Part shown: positions 23,001-35,359 of the stretch, in pieces | Numbering within the stretch: the first letter of the stretch is position 1 | How the letters are laid out: every line of letters starts with the position of its first letter | Assembly: GCF_030867095.1 (NCBI RefSeq) | Contig: NC_081828.1 | Location: 216,473,978-216,537,977 of the forward strand | Direction: 5' to 3' | Length of the DNA stretch: 64,000 nucleotides | DNA from: Alligator mississippiensis | Lineage: Eukaryota > Chordata > Crocodylia > Alligatoridae | The notes under the pieces: generated by a model | What the model was told of the DNA's origin: nothing | Database searches by the model: none | Seen by the model: only the letters and a program-made list of their open reading frames with translations | Position numbers and translations under genes: made by a program

Positions 23001-26000
23001 AAGCCACAAGATCCTGCCCCTAGCCAAACTGAACAGGGGCCCCGTTATTTCCAAGTGTAGCCATCCCTTCTCCACATGGCACCACTCTATTATCTTTCAC
23101 CCTTTCAAAATCAAAATCATCCTTTTTTAGGACATCTTTTTAAGAGTCCTTTTTCTAGAGGGCTCACTGACAACATGCAGCAGCAGGGGGATTTCTTAAA
23201 AACATTAATTAAAAGGTAAGTGTTTTTTTAGAGCTGGAGAGCGATGCTGGACTGACAGCCCTGCAATTACTGCTAAGCAAAGATGACTGCTTAAATGTGG
23301 GCTATTAAATGAAAGCGGCCTGGTGCTGAGTACAGGCACCTCCTATGGATGGACTTCAAGGAGACGTCAGATCCTCTGAGAAGCAAGTCATTTGTTCACA
23401 GGCTTGAATACTGCTTTACATGTCCAACAGTTTAGCACCTCTGCTTGGAGACCAACGTCCTGAGCTCACAGAAAGGGATCAAAAGAACAGCGAAGAAAGC
23501 ACCCTCCACGCTGCCACTAATTAGACTTGGAGAGAATCACCACTGGGGCAGTGATTCTCAACCAGGGTGCTGAGCACCCTGTGGTGCCTTGTCAAGGATG
23601 CTGTGGGATGCCATGCATCATTAGCCCTGCTAGGTGCGCAAACATGATTCACGAGATAAATACAGAGATTTCAAATAGGCAGGTGTCTCCATCTGATTTC
23701 AAATAGGAATCCACAGCATTAAAAACCATTCTGAACCGTTGTGGTCCAAATTGTTTGTGATAGACGAATTGCTCTGGTATTTTTCTTTAATCGAAAAACA
23801 AGTGAAAACTAAGAGCTGGCATTTTCTGAGGAGGTCCTGAGTCTAAAGAAAGGGGATTTAAGTCTAACAAGGAGCAACTTGCATCTAACAAAGCAGAGAC
23901 CCATTGCACTAGAGGATGAGACAGTTCAGTTTCCATACTCCAGCACTCTCCACCAACTCTGAAAGGAGCCAATTAATCAGACAGAGACACCTGCCTATTA
24001 AAACCCGAGTCGAACACCACTGAACTGAGATCAAGCTGTCAGCAAGATGGACCCTTCTGCCATTTGTACCCAAAGCTGGAGTCAAACCTGTGAGCTAGCA
24101 GCAAGGTGCTCCACTCATTCCCTGACAAGCCTCTGACCCACCAAATGCTTGGAGACATCCAGTCAAAGGGCTCATTTATTCTATCTGCTGAGAGGTGAAG
24201 CCCACATCCTGTGCTTGCCCACGCAGTCCAAAGGGCTGCTCAGAGCTGAAGCTTGTCAGCTGGTGAGGGAACATCCACCCCCTGACAGATGTCAGTCATT
24301 GCTTGCTGAACCCCAGGAAGGCGCTCCGATAAGACAGCGCTCTGCCCAGGGTAAAACCCCAGACTGGTAAATACAAGCACATAACAACCAGGGGCAGGCA
24401 TCAACCTTAGCTTTGTATGAACCGTTCTACTCAATGCAGGTGCAACCTGCTAATTACACGTTCTAGCATATTTGATATGGCTACTATAAAGCTGTGCAAG
24501 TGTTTATACACACGTGTATATAAATATTTACAATAATGATATGTAATTATTTACATGTATAATTATTGTGTATATTATTATTTATATACAATTCTCTGCT
24601 CACTTCCAATCTTACTGGTAACATCTCCACAAGGCCGCTATGTACCAGAGCTCGCATACGTGTACTACAAAGGTTGAGGGTGGAAGAAGATCCAAGAAGA
24701 GTGTACAAGCTGAAATCCAGCTGACCCCTGGAGATGTGCTGCTTCCCCAAAGGTCAAAGAGTGTGAGGTATGTCTGATGGCACCTGCTTATTTATTATAA
24801 TTAAACGGGAGAGGAAAAGTTACTGCAATTGCTAATTTAGTTTTAAATTTAGAAAAAAAGCCAAAGATTGGTGACCATCTACAGACTCTTTCCTCTGAAG
24901 GTCTCCGGGTCAAGGCAACAGCGGTCAGTTTGTCCAGCCAATGGATGGCAGATGGGATCTGCAACACAGGAGCTCAGAGGATCTCAGCCCCACTGCTAGG
25001 AGACGTACCCAGATCAGGTGATAGAGACCCTTGCTGGAGTTTGGAGCAGAAACCAAGGATGGAAAAGCTCCTTTTACTGTGCTTCCCTCCCACCCCCATG
25101 GAGGGACATGCAGAAGAGGCTTGCACTGCTGCTGGTCCCATTCCTGTAGCTCTGCCCTCCAGACAGGTGGTCCATATGCACAAACAGAGGAGCTATCATT
25201 CGGACCCTCCCAGTCCTCTCTGGGCGCCTACCTGAGGCTGGCTTGGCCTGAGGCACTTTCCTTTTCTTGAGCTCTTCATCTTCAGGGTTGTAATTGCGCA
25301 GCCGGAGCTCCCTGGGAAAGAAAGAAGAGAGCTTAGGACCTGAGTTTACAACCCCTCCAAGGCCCACGTGCACACCGGCCTGTGTGGTCACTGGGCAGAA
25401 AGGCAAGGCCTAATATCCTCTTTTTCCCACCCTATTGAAGAAACTCTGAACTATATATTGATAGGCACAAGAGCTGCTTGGCCATATTTTTTATTGGACC
25501 CATGGTATGGCTGGGAGAGATGCTAGAGAAGCTTCTGAGCACAACATGCTTTCTCTCAGGGCTAAAAAAAAAAAAGGCAGATGAAACTTCAGCACAACAC
25601 CAGGTAGAAACACACTTCTATTTAACCACGTTACGCAGATGACAATTGTATTCCCAAGCAAGCTTTGCTTTGTACATCGTCCCTGGACCAGCACAGTTAT
25701 TACTGCCCTAGACTGACCAAGACTGTCCGCACTCCTCCTCCCCCTTCAAGAGGTGCACAGAAGGAGAATGATTGCTTGCTCGGACATTTTTCTCCAGTGA
25801 CCCAATGAGAAATGCCAAAGAAGGACCAAAGCAGAGCGGGGCAGCAATATTCTGCTCCTCCGAGGCAAATCGGATTGCACTGGAAAGCACAGGGTGCATT
25901 CTCCCCATAAGAAAGCACAACAGAGCTTGTCTGCACGTGCTATAACTCCAGTGGCGGCAGTGGCTGAAGCCAGGGGAGCTGTACTAGGACCACAGCGTAC

Positions 26001-29000
26001 AGCCACTGGCAGCAGGGACAGCTGTAAGCAGATCCCATTGCACTTCAGAGCAAAGGGCGATTAGGTTAACAAGAACTGCCCTCATCTGCACCTCGTTGGG
26101 GGTATTTAGACCCATCATTTAGATAAAAGGCCACTGCAAAGCATCTAAAGAGAAATAAGAAGAGGATTTCACTGCAGACTCCTCTCACCCAGCAAACCCA
26201 GCTGGAGACAGAGGTAAAAGACACCCAGCAGGGACAGGACCGGCTCCAGGAACGCTCATCAGCCCCTCTCTTTCAGCTACTCTTGGCTGCCTTTTTGCAA
26301 TGCTAAATGATGATCTTCTGTCTGCTACTTCCAGGTGCCCCCCTGCTCCGCCCTTTAGGCCTTGTGCCTGCAAATGCAATCCCGTATGGTAACTTTAACC
26401 CTGGGCATTACCTCCTACACTTCAATGGGATTACTCAGGTAAGGAAAAATAAATTGCGTGCAGGATCCACGCCCTGGAACAGCAGCTGTTGGGGCAGGGA
26501 CCCAGAACAATAGAATATGGGGGTGGAAAGGATTGCATATAGTCCACAGACACCTTGTTCCTAACCCAGCCCAGCCAGGTGCCTGCCCAGCCTCTCCTCT
26601 GCTGGAAAGGCCCCAGAGGAGGCTCCCCAACCTGCCTCACAGGTCGTTAACACCGTCAGTGGCCGGTGCTCCGCAACAGCATCCGCCAAGCAGATGAAAC
26701 CATCCTAGAGCGCTCCCTGGGTTTAACGGTTCATTCTGAGCACTAGTGTGCTTCACATCAGCGTACAGAGCCAAAGTCATTACACGGATGTCAGTGTGTT
26801 GTTTATCCCCATCCTAACAGCGCGTGCAAGGGACTGCAGAGCTCACAAGAGGCAGCCACGCAAGTTAAACAATAACCGAAAATAGCAGACTGAACACCTG
26901 GAGTGCCCTGCCACCAGCTTTCCCCAACCCACAGTCAGGGCACTTTAGTCCCATCGCCCAGGGGGAGGAAGTCAAGTCAAAGAGGGGTAGCTAACTGCCC
27001 AAGGTCTGGGATCAGAAAAGGACCCGAGAACCACGAGCATCTACTTCTGTTCTCAGGCCGCTACCGCCAGCTAAAAGGGTAGACAGAGAACAGCCCAGTG
27101 CCACAAGGATAAAGACTGCCCCGTATCTGCAGAGGTATGCGAAGGGCCTGAGGTCAGAGATAAAGGAGACCGTGCTAGGACTGGCAGTGCAAAGCCCCAT
27201 CCCACCTTGCGCTCAGTTGCTCGCTCGATTTACACACACAACGCTCAACAAGAGAGGCTCCCTTTAATTAACTGTTCGGCACAGATGCCCCTGCACCTGC
27301 CTCCTGTAATTATCGGTGCCCGGCGTTCCTGGAAGCTGACTCCCCGAGGTGCGCGTGGGATGTGGCGTGTGACTGCAATCCCCACCGGCACTGCGCACAT
27401 CAAGGAGTGCTGGCTCACACTAGCCTGTGTCACTCACCCCCTTGTTGCTCGCCAACTGCTGCGAAGGCCTGTAGGTTTTATGGCTAAGAGGCAGCACGGT
27501 GCCAAACCCAGTTACTTACTGGCCCAACTGCACTAGGTGGAGGGGGTCGATTACCAAGAAACGCACAGGCTTACAGCCAAGATCCCTGTGATTTCTCCGG
27601 TACCTTGCCTTCCACGAGCAGCTCTCACGGCCCTTTACAAACGACAGGCTTAGCCCGAACTGCACCGAAGCCAACACAAAAGAAGTGTGGATTGACTCGG
27701 CTCGTTCAAAACCTGCTGTGCCTGAACTGCAGCCATTTCGGGAGGGAAGAGCAGCATCTGCTTAACGGCATGGAGCGGGCTGGCATCGCAGCAGAGATGA
27801 GATGCTACAGAAAGCAGCGGTTCTTGTGCGACGGCCGCACCGTGAGAGCAATCCAAGCCGTGCTGTGGAAGCATTCGGGATGAATGCACCGCTGGTGAGA
27901 TAGCATCTGCTTGACCAGAGTTTGGGTAAGAGAGGAGAAGACAGAGGGCATGAAAGGTGAGAAAACAACATAGGCAAGAAGTGTTCAAAAGGTAAGAGAA
28001 GTCGACTCAAGGTCACCTAAAGCCACGTAGTAGTTTGATGCCAGAAAAAACAGGTTTAGGAGAGATGCAGCTTATCGAGGCGCTTAAAAACAGGCATTTC
28101 TGCTTGACAACAAGCAAGCTACACTCAATAACCCTATCAGATTGAGTTCACATTAATAGCAACGATGAAATAACCTCTTGGGCAGGTTTCAGTGTTTCCT
28201 AGCACTACTGGGGAGGGTTTGAAGTTGAACCAAGTAATTGAATATAAAAATCCTGGTTCACTTCAGACTCTCTGCCCTTCAGCCTTGAAGTAAGGGCAGA
28301 AAGGCCCATCTGCGGGCGAAGCAAGATACCTACTTCTTCAAAACTTAAATTTTTAAACCTAGCTGGGAACTCCCTTTCCCCTAGCAGACTGGCCACATGC
28401 TAGAGGCTTTTAAGGTTGTAGGACTTAAATAGTATATTGAGAGATGAATCTTTTTAAAATTGTCATTACTGAACATGCAGTTAGTTGGTTTGAAATGCTT
28501 TCCCTACATTGCCTCATCAGTCACATACCAGTTGTGTTTCAGTATTAAAACTGCTGTTATATTTGATTTAAACACATTCTCTCAAGCGCTTGATTTGGGA
28601 GAGGCTTTCCGAATCTCGGTCCCCAGGCACCTCTGGGGGTCAATTGTGTGAAAGAAACCTCAAGCCCCTCTTCCACTGCATGCATGCACGCTGCTGGCTT
28701 TGTACCACTTTCAATGCTGGCGTCTGTCACAGTCGGGAACGTGCAGGCGACAGGGGCTGTATTAGCCCAGTGGCAAACTTGCTTTGTGCTCCGGGCTGGA
28801 TCTGGACTGTGGGACTGCTCGAGGGCTGGATCCAGACTCCGCACGGGGTGGGTCCACCGCAGGGCATGGGGTGGCAGCTGCAACTCCAGCTCCAACCCAG
28901 GATAGTGTGGTGGTAGCTCCAGCTCGCACTGCATGCCCCATATGCTGGACCTGGTGGGCCACCCCATGCCCTGTCACGGCTGCAGCTCTGGCATGGGGCA

Positions 29001-32000
29001 GCTGCAGCATGGGCTGAGAAGGGTGGAGCTGCGGCAGTGGCAGAAGGACGGGCATCGATCCCCACTAGCCCTCCAATGCTGATCATGTCCATCAGGGCCC
29101 ACAGGCCCCAAATTCTGGGCTCTCTCCTTACAGCCAACCCCTCCGACTTCTGGTGTCCGGCCAGGAGCCCAACTAACCAGACAGAGCAGCCCCACGAGCT
29201 GGGTCTGGCCCACAGGCCATAGGCTCCACACCCGTTATAGACTCAATCAGCGGCGCATGAGCTTTCCTTCCTTCATCAGATGCTGCAAAGTCTTGAAGGG
29301 GCTCTGCTGGGAGCCTCTCTGCCCTTGCTGGCAGGTTTGCAGGCAGAGCGGTTCCCTGGCAGGTTCCTGGCACGTGGACGAAGAGCCCCATGTTTTTTAA
29401 AGATGATTCTTTTGGAGCCTGAAAATCTGGCCTTCTTTCTTCCAGCCTGAACATCTGGTTCCAGCTCTGGCTCGCCCGCTGATCCTGCTGGGCAACCTTG
29501 GGCAGGTCGGACCGTGCTTCTCACGACCCGTTCAGCAAGCGGGGTACGACAAGGCTTGTTTGTGGAAACGCTTGTGGCTCCTGGCGTGGCAGCCGGCACA
29601 TTTCTCTCCTTGCCCTTCAATTTGTCCCCTGATGTCACAACCCCCGAGCAGTTCTTAAATCTGCTCTCCCATGCCTCCGACAACCCATTTCCAGCAGGAT
29701 TTTTCAGGCCATTTATCCTCAAAATCCCCCCATGCAGTGGACTGGCTCAACCTCCTTCCATTTGTCAAGCTATCTTCTTTTGCTAGGCCTCCTTCACATC
29801 CTCCTGCAGTCAATGCTACAGGCCCTCATGGGCTCTGAGGCACTGTGCTGGCTATGACATGGCAGTTTCTTTGGCCTTAAAAAGTATATTACAAGTACAA
29901 AAATAAAATTAAAATAAAAAGGAGAATTTTTGAGCTACCAACACCCCTGCAAAGCTACAAAACGGAGGAAGTGCTGCAGAAATGTTATTGGATGAAATGA
30001 GAACTTCTCTGTAACGCTATGTTTTACAGCGCCCCATGTAATGTCTGTACGGTGCCCTGTGACCCTATGGGGGGGGGGGGGGAGGGTCTCACAGTCCCCC
30101 AGCATCCTCCAGTGCTCTGCTACCTGCACTTTCACGGGGGCACTTGCAGTACTACAAATGCACGACTGTCCACAGCCTGTGTCCTGGGGGAAGAGACGCA
30201 GGAGTCTCTATGGGACTTCAAGACAGAAGCCCTAGAACTATAGTCTGCTTAAAACAGTCATTCCTGACTCGGGTGGAAGTGCGGCAAGCAGAGACAGATG
30301 GAGAGCTACTCGCCTCTCCGCTCCCCAAGGCAGTTGAGCTCCCCGGGGCAGCGAGCTTGCACTCTGGCAGCTCTCACGAACATAGCCGAGCGTGTCGCAG
30401 CACATTTAGCTCCCCCCAGCTGCTGCCTGGAGCTGCCAGAGGCACTTCTGGAATGCCAAAAAATAAACACACCCGAGAGCCTGCGAGTCCCCGAAGCAGC
30501 ACATTCAGGAGATGTGCTTGCCATCTTGAGATGGATCCCAGGGGCGAGGGGGAAGAGCCCTCACCGAGTGCTGCTGAATAGGGCGGAGGTAGGAAAGCAT
30601 CCAGCATACACAGGTACCCGCTAAGTCAGATGCCTGGGCATGGTCCCACCAGATCCAGAGTCAGCCCAGCACCAGAGTTGCAGCCTATGTTCACAACCCC
30701 ACTTCAAAGGGGTTCTCCATCCCTTGCTTGTCTGATGTGGTTACTGTCATGCAGTGAGCAAGGGAACGCTAGCACAAGGGTGACCAGGCAGGCTCAGGAT
30801 GAGTTGTGGCACTAGACAAATGTTTGCTACACGGGACACCAAGCCCAACCCCGGAGAGACTCGCTTCAGGCTCCCCAAAAAGCAAAGTCCTTGTGGACAG
30901 CAGCCGACATGATGGAGGGTGGACAGAGGGGGCTAAGAGATGCATTTGGGAGTGCGCAGAGAGCTAATGCTGAGTGTGAAACACTGCTTGCAGCCTTCAC
31001 CACAGCACCCTGGTATAGCAGATAACAAAAGGCACCTATTCTGGAGGGGACGATCACAGGCATCACACCAACTAGGTCCTCAGCTGAAGACAAGAAGGCA
31101 CCAGGTCCCACCTAGCTGCAATTGCTGCCATGCATCAAAACAGAGCAATGCATCCTGTCAGACACCAAGGTTAAGTGACACCTCATTCACAGGCAGTCCC
31201 GGAAGTGCTGCCCCATCAGCCTGACTCCTGCCTCACACAGGTTGAGCCGTCCGCTCTGACCCAACTGGCTCAGGATAACTAAGCAGCAGTGGCATTTAGA
31301 CATGGTGCTGTTCCTCGCTTTGTCTGGATGTCGTGGAGGCGCCAGCTCATCTAAACGACCCCACGTGAGGCTGAGTCAAGGATATCGACAGGCTCATCCC
31401 CCAGTGCAGGTGGATATGGGACAACAGCCGCCACTGTAGCTCAGAGATATGCCCTACATACCATACTGGCCTCTACGAAGTAAAAATCATGCCCAATGCC
31501 CCCTTCCAAAACACAGAGCAAATGCATTTGCAGAAAGGAAGCGCTTCATATTATCCTTGCTGGTCCACCCTCTGCGAGCCGCGGGCAAGCAGGTTGGCCA
31601 TCCTGTTTTGTTTCCAAACAGAATTTGAAAGCTGGTCATCTCAACCTGATGCGTGACCTCCTGCCTTGCTCCAGGGGAAAGACAAGTCTCCACTACCCGA
31701 GTCTCCGCTCCTCGGTCCCCTCCCAGGACTTGTCTGCTGCGAGCCACGGAGCTGCCCTGTTAAAAGAATGACTAAGTGCTGAAATGCCAGCAGCTGATTA
31801 ATTACAGTTCCGAGACGCCCGATTTCTAGCACTGCAGGGAAGTCACAGGTCACTTCTTCCTCCTTCCCCAGCCTTATCGTGCATGTTTTTTCTACATTCC
31901 TGATAAGTCAGAAGCGCAAGTTTGCAGAGCTGCCCTGGCATTTCAAAACTAAAAGCCTATCTGTCCTTCACAAGGGGGAAGTATAACTCCCCGGAGTGAG

Positions 32001-35000
32001 AGCTTATGAGGATCTACAGCATGAGATCACTAGTGTGGTTTCCCCCCAATCACAAACACAGATAGGAAGGACCGAAGTCCACCCACACCCGTCCTTTGCA
32101 GTTGCAGCCTTTTGATCGTGTGCACAACAGAACAGCCGCTTGCCCCTCTGACACAGTTCCCCGTCATTAGCCCTGTAAATAAAAACACAGGCTCCTCATG
32201 AATATGTCTGAGATGGAAACTCTCCTCCAAGCCAAAGTTCAGTGATTAGAAAGGCTTATAAGCAAGACCCGCCAGAGGCGCGTCGTATTTTTTGCGTAGG
32301 GGCCTAGTCAGTGCTCACTTCTGCGTTGGTATCTCGCTGCACCAAAGGTTCAGATAAGAGGAGGAATAGAAAGCTCCTTGGGTTAGAACTGGATGATTAA
32401 GACAGGAAACACCCAAACGATGCGGCTACAGGCAACTAGCAAGTATCTGAAAACTGAACGGGGGGGGCTGGACCCGATGATCTCACAAGGTCCCTTCCAG
32501 CCCTAAACTTCTGTGAATCTGTGAAGTGGTTTCCATTTTTGCTGCTTCTGAGGCTTTACTAAAAGATCCTGAAAAAAGACAGAGGCCCCTGCATAGCAGT
32601 AGCTGATAGCTGTCCTCGTTATCGGGTCGGCTCAGAAGGTGCAGTCCAGGGCAGAAAACAGGAACACCGAGGCCTGGAAAGCAGCCATGCTACCAGGGGA
32701 AGACAACCGCAGCAGAAGGCAGCAGGGATTGAAACGCTGGATGTGTGGCTTTAAAACAAGCCCTCCATCCTCTTTACAGCTCCAGTGGCTTACCTCCAAG
32801 ATGGTCCCAGCCAGGAGGGGCAGAGGGTATGAATGCACACACATCTGGAACAGTTTCAAAAGGGCAGCAGCTGTCGTGCTCTACTTGTTATTTGGGGGCA
32901 AAATGGGAACTACGTGAAAGCAGCAAAACCACTCCAACTTTAATACAGCTTCATCAAAGATGGAGTGGTTTTGCCACATAGTGGTATGTCCATCTCATGC
33001 CCCTAGTAACTTGAGGTGCACAGACTTCATGTGAGAGCTAAGAAAATACTTACTTTGCCAATTCATGCACTGATCACCTGGTTTTTAAGTCAGGTTATTT
33101 CATGGGAAACGGACTGCCTATTCCTTAGGGTAACCCACTCTTTGTGGCAGGCTCTCTCTACCTTTACTGCAGTAAATCGTGGCTCTGGCTAACATGAACC
33201 AAAAGGAGGTGAGCAAATCTGGTGAAAGATAAGAAGACCAATTTTTTTCTGACTTTTTTTTTGTTTTAGAAATCAAGGTGAGTCACCATTTTTCAGGCAA
33301 ATCATGCTATGAAATGATGCACCCGGCGCTTTAAACACAGGTCACAGGATTACACAGACAACTATGCTTGACCTGCCTGGAAAAAGATGTGGGTTGTTCT
33401 CGACTCCTATGCTGTCGCAGTTTTTCTCTGAAAGCTACACATTCTCCGTTATGCTACGAGACTCCCGGGATGACCCTGACCACAGCAAAGCCAGAGTTAT
33501 CCCAAAACCGAGGTGTGGAACTTCTGCCTCTCAAGCTCAGACCTGCCAGGAACTTATCTTCCATCATAACCAGGCCTGCAGTTTGTCAGACACCAGCATA
33601 CACTCGCCTCTTTTGCACAGGGCTGGCAGGTTCCAGCTACAATGCTGGAAAATTAAAATCCAAAAGGGAAAGCAGGGCATTAGCTCCCTGGAGCGCTAAA
33701 CTCCATATTTTCAGTCAGACCAACCATGTTTTTAAAAGTGTGTGCGCACGCGTGTGTGTTTGTGTATTTCTGGTGAAGAAAACAGCAAAATTCCTAGGCA
33801 GATCAAAGAAGTGTAATTGCAAAGCTAAGATCTTTATCAGCGGCACAATTAAAACGGAACGGATGATTCAAAACCGTCGCTGCAGGGAAGACTCTGCTCC
33901 AATTTGCCCTGCAGAGCTCTGCATTTGGACTCTGACAGCAAACGTGGTGTTTGGACAGACACACTGAGCTTTGCAAAATATTGCAAAGCTGTCTTCTTTG
34001 ACCTGAATTGACTCCAAAGCCACTTACCTCCTCCACCCCTTTACCAGAAGCCTTGCACACGCATCTGTGGGCAGAGACTGGAGTGCTGACACAAAAATCT
34101 GACTTCTGGAAGGGAACAGCTGGCATGAGGCTCAACTCCACCCTTCCCTTACATCAGTTCTGAACCTTTAAGGAAACTTAAAAAAAAAAAAGTGTAGTGG
34201 GGGGTAAAGAGAGAACCGTCTGATATGACCCCATGTGACCTCAGACAAGGTTCAAACTCTTCAGTCTACAAGACCCTGACATTTAATAGGAGTAACCACA
34301 GGGCTGGAAGTCAACCAGGGTGGTTCCCCCATGACTGCTTAGTCCTTCCAAAGAGAGCCAAAAAGGCGCAGCCATCTCACTGAATGGCCAAGAGGATGCA
34401 GGCCTGGAACTTGTCGGCAGCGGTCACAATGTGCTGTATCACTTGGTTGCTCACTCTGGGTATCTAGTGGCAAGAGCCTGCAATGCAATAACGGCTCATT
34501 CATTATTCACCCGGGCCCCAGAACTTTACACTCTGCACAAGAACAGGCGGAGCTGTTTATGAACAAGGTTTGCCTCTTCGGGGCTATTCCCAACAGCTGC
34601 CCGCTGTCCCGGCAGAGAATTCGAACCAGTTCTTGCCCATAACCCTTTCCCCGGGAGCAGGGGCAGTCAGCATCACTGAGCAAATGCAGGAAGAGCTGTT
34701 CAAATGCAGCTCTGCAGGGAGGGGATTTCTACCAAGTAAGTAAAACCACCAGGTTCCTGCGATCTCATTGAATTTAACCCTGTCAGGTAGCAAAATCAAC
34801 ACCACTCTGCTAGAACAAAACCCTGCCGTTGATGAGCTCCAGACTCGCACCTTACAGGTGTGAAGAACAGTGATGCAGGCCACAATGCAGTAGCCTGGGG
34901 TCCTGTTTGGCCTTGGGGTCCTCTTTCCTGGGTACCAAAGGTAACGCCACATTGAAAGACACCTCAGGAGGAAATAAAGATACAGTGCCAGCCACTGAAT

Positions 35001-35359
35001 TTAAAGCTGGGACCTTTCACATCCTGAGAGCCCTCCATTAGGGAGGAGAGCCTTGAGAGTCCATCCCAAACTGAAGAGCCACTCACGGTTCCTACCATAT
35101 CCGAAACAAGACCACCTGCCCTTTCCCTCTTTAGTCCTCTAATCCCAGATAATCTTCACTGAGCGACTGAGCTCCCACTGAGAAAAAAATCATGGAAGCC
35201 AAGGAAGTATGCTCATTAGCAAGCCCCGGGGAACAGCCCTCAGACAAGACACAGCCAAAGAGACCAGTGTGAACGGATAAATAGTTACATGTGTTTGACG
35301 GCGCTCTCTTCATCATCTTCTCGGAGCTGCTTGCTTGCAGGTTCGCCGCTGTCCTTAGT
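17020..35359 (-). CDS. CCDC12: CCDC12, coiled-coil domain-containing protein 12 (exons 2-7; exon 1 not in window)
   Basis: Six exons join in phase on the minus strand: 35289-35359, 25232-25311, 21310-21371, 21174-21208, 19344-19420 and 17020-17099 (405 nt, 134 residues plus TGA). All internal borders are AG/GT. Recognised by close agreement with vertebrate CCDC12: [75 protein letters not shown], and the acidic tail ending SDSD. Known for the family: this is the Cwf18 domain of a nuclear protein in the activated spliceosome, and human CCDC12 has 166 residues. The missing residues match one N-terminal exon (about 32 aa, phase 0) that I could not find up to 64000, so it is probably off the right edge. 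The charged Lys/Glu-rich stretch in exon 6 is a predicted coiled coil. No frameshift or stop is present, so the gene looks functional. Confidence 0.96.
17106..17915 (+). mobile_element. CR1/L3-like LINE fragment (ORF2 C-terminus and 3' end)
   Basis: The plus-strand frames read [12 protein letters not shown], then [13 protein letters not shown] RT tail, [60 protein letters not shown] and [14 protein letters not shown]. The 3' end has gatgggcctatggtctgacc and cagtcaatggcaattctcat, typical of L3-like elements rather than the main CR1 of this window. It has several stops. It abuts the CCDC12 exon 7 acceptor on the intron side. Confidence 0.85.
19344..19420 (-). CDS. CCDC12: CCDC12 exon 6 (coiled coil)
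   Basis: 77 nt, acceptor ctcctccccag, donor GTAAGT. It encodes [20 protein letters not shown] followed by IAELI, the coiled-coil helix of the family. Human has EKLKKR where this copy has EKLEKR. Confidence 0.96.
20360..21050 (-). mobile_element. CR1 LINE 3' fragment in CCDC12 intron 5
   Basis: Starts with gggtgggaagggacctcagg in minus orientation. The minus translation holds [50 protein letters not shown] and [20 protein letters not shown]: the end of ORF2 downstream of the RT. It ends about 125 nt from exon 5. Confidence 0.93.
21174..21208 (-). CDS. CCDC12: CCDC12 exon 5 (microexon-sized)
   Basis: 35 nt, acceptor ctctcctag, donor GTAAGT. It encodes [11 protein letters not shown] plus two bases of the W codon, which is completed by the first G of exon 6. 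The intron separating it from exon 4 is only 101 nt (21209-21309). Confidence 0.95.
21310..21371 (-). CDS. CCDC12: CCDC12 exon 4
   Basis: 62 nt, acceptor ctctag, donor GTATGT. It encodes (V)[20 protein letters not shown]. Human has VKEQ and PVIEEV at these places, so the changes are conservative. Confidence 0.95.
23549..23730. mobile_element. hAT-Charlie-like fragment
   Basis: cagtgattctcaaccagggt is almost the same as the inverted right end of the element at 40768-40962. The following gctgtgggatgcc is like its body. The second terminus is not seen, so it is probably truncated. Confidence 0.55.
24515..24592. repeat. AT-rich imperfect inverted repeat
   Basis: About 78 nt, almost only A and T. 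The left arm tgtatataaatatttacaat pairs imperfectly with the right arm tattatttatatacaat, centred on aattatttacat. It could extrude as a cruciform or derive from microsatellite growth. Confidence 0.65.
25232..25311 (-). CDS. CCDC12: CCDC12 exon 3
   Basis: 80 nt between a ctttcccag acceptor and a GTAGGC donor. It carries the most conserved Cwf18 segment, [20 protein letters not shown], and continues to QAKPAS with a phase-1 end. The junction codon with exon 2 is ATG (M). Confidence 0.96.
26510..26640 (-). mobile_element. Possible ancient CR1 3' end
   Basis: aatagaatatgggggtggaa followed by a pyrimidine-rich cctaacccagcccagccagg region has the layout of a minus-oriented CR1 tail, but the match is weak. 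Confidence 0.35.
26641..28768. other. CCDC12 intron 2, no element recognised
   Basis: No gene or repeat boundary that I can support. The GC content is moderate. Confidence 0.4.
28769..29230. mobile_element. Possible hAT-like GC-rich element
   Basis: Left cagtggcaaacttgctttgt with cgggctggatctgg, and right ctgggtctggcccacaggcc, have the 'ctgg-tctggcc' layout of the other hAT-like elements here. The middle is rich in cagctgcag repeats. Ends are uncertain. Confidence 0.35.
29231..32459. other. CCDC12 intron 2, unassigned
   Basis: Only low-complexity marks, such as a run of 14 G at 30069-30082. No protein or RNA gene is seen. Confidence 0.4.
32460..32525 (+). mobile_element. CR1 3' tail remnant
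   Basis: gggggggctggacccgatga and ggtcccttccagccctaaac, then cttctgtgaatctgtga, match the last 65 nt of CR1 in plus orientation. Confidence 0.9.
32923..32974. repeat. Perfect 14-bp inverted repeat (hairpin)
   Basis: gcaaaaccactcca at 32923-32936 and its complement tggagtggttttgc at 32961-32974 flank 24 nt. A related string, aaagttggagtgatttcact, occurs near 60355, so this may be a MITE arm. Confidence 0.75.
32975..35288. other. CCDC12 intron 2, unassigned
   Basis: Contains T, A and TG runs (33241-33270, 33736-33770, 34180-34192). No element boundary or coding segment is recognised before exon 2. Confidence 0.4.
35289..35359 (-). CDS. CCDC12: CCDC12 exon 2
   Basis: 71 nt starting in phase 0 after a cttttgcag acceptor and ending before GTAACT. 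It encodes [23 protein letters not shown] plus two bases of the next codon. This matches the acidic linker before the ELRLRNY core in known CCDC12. The intron towards exon 3 (25312-35288) is about 10 kb. Confidence 0.92.

Larger units (their letters stand above)
21372..25231. other. CCDC12 intron 3 with few recognisable elements
   Basis: Holds a partial hAT remnant near 23549 and an AT-rich foldback at 24515-24592. The rest shows no gene or repeat that I can name. Confidence 0.5.

Noticed and set aside
33368..33967. 199-codon open frame
   Set aside because: Runs through a TG repeat and shows no similarity that I recognise.
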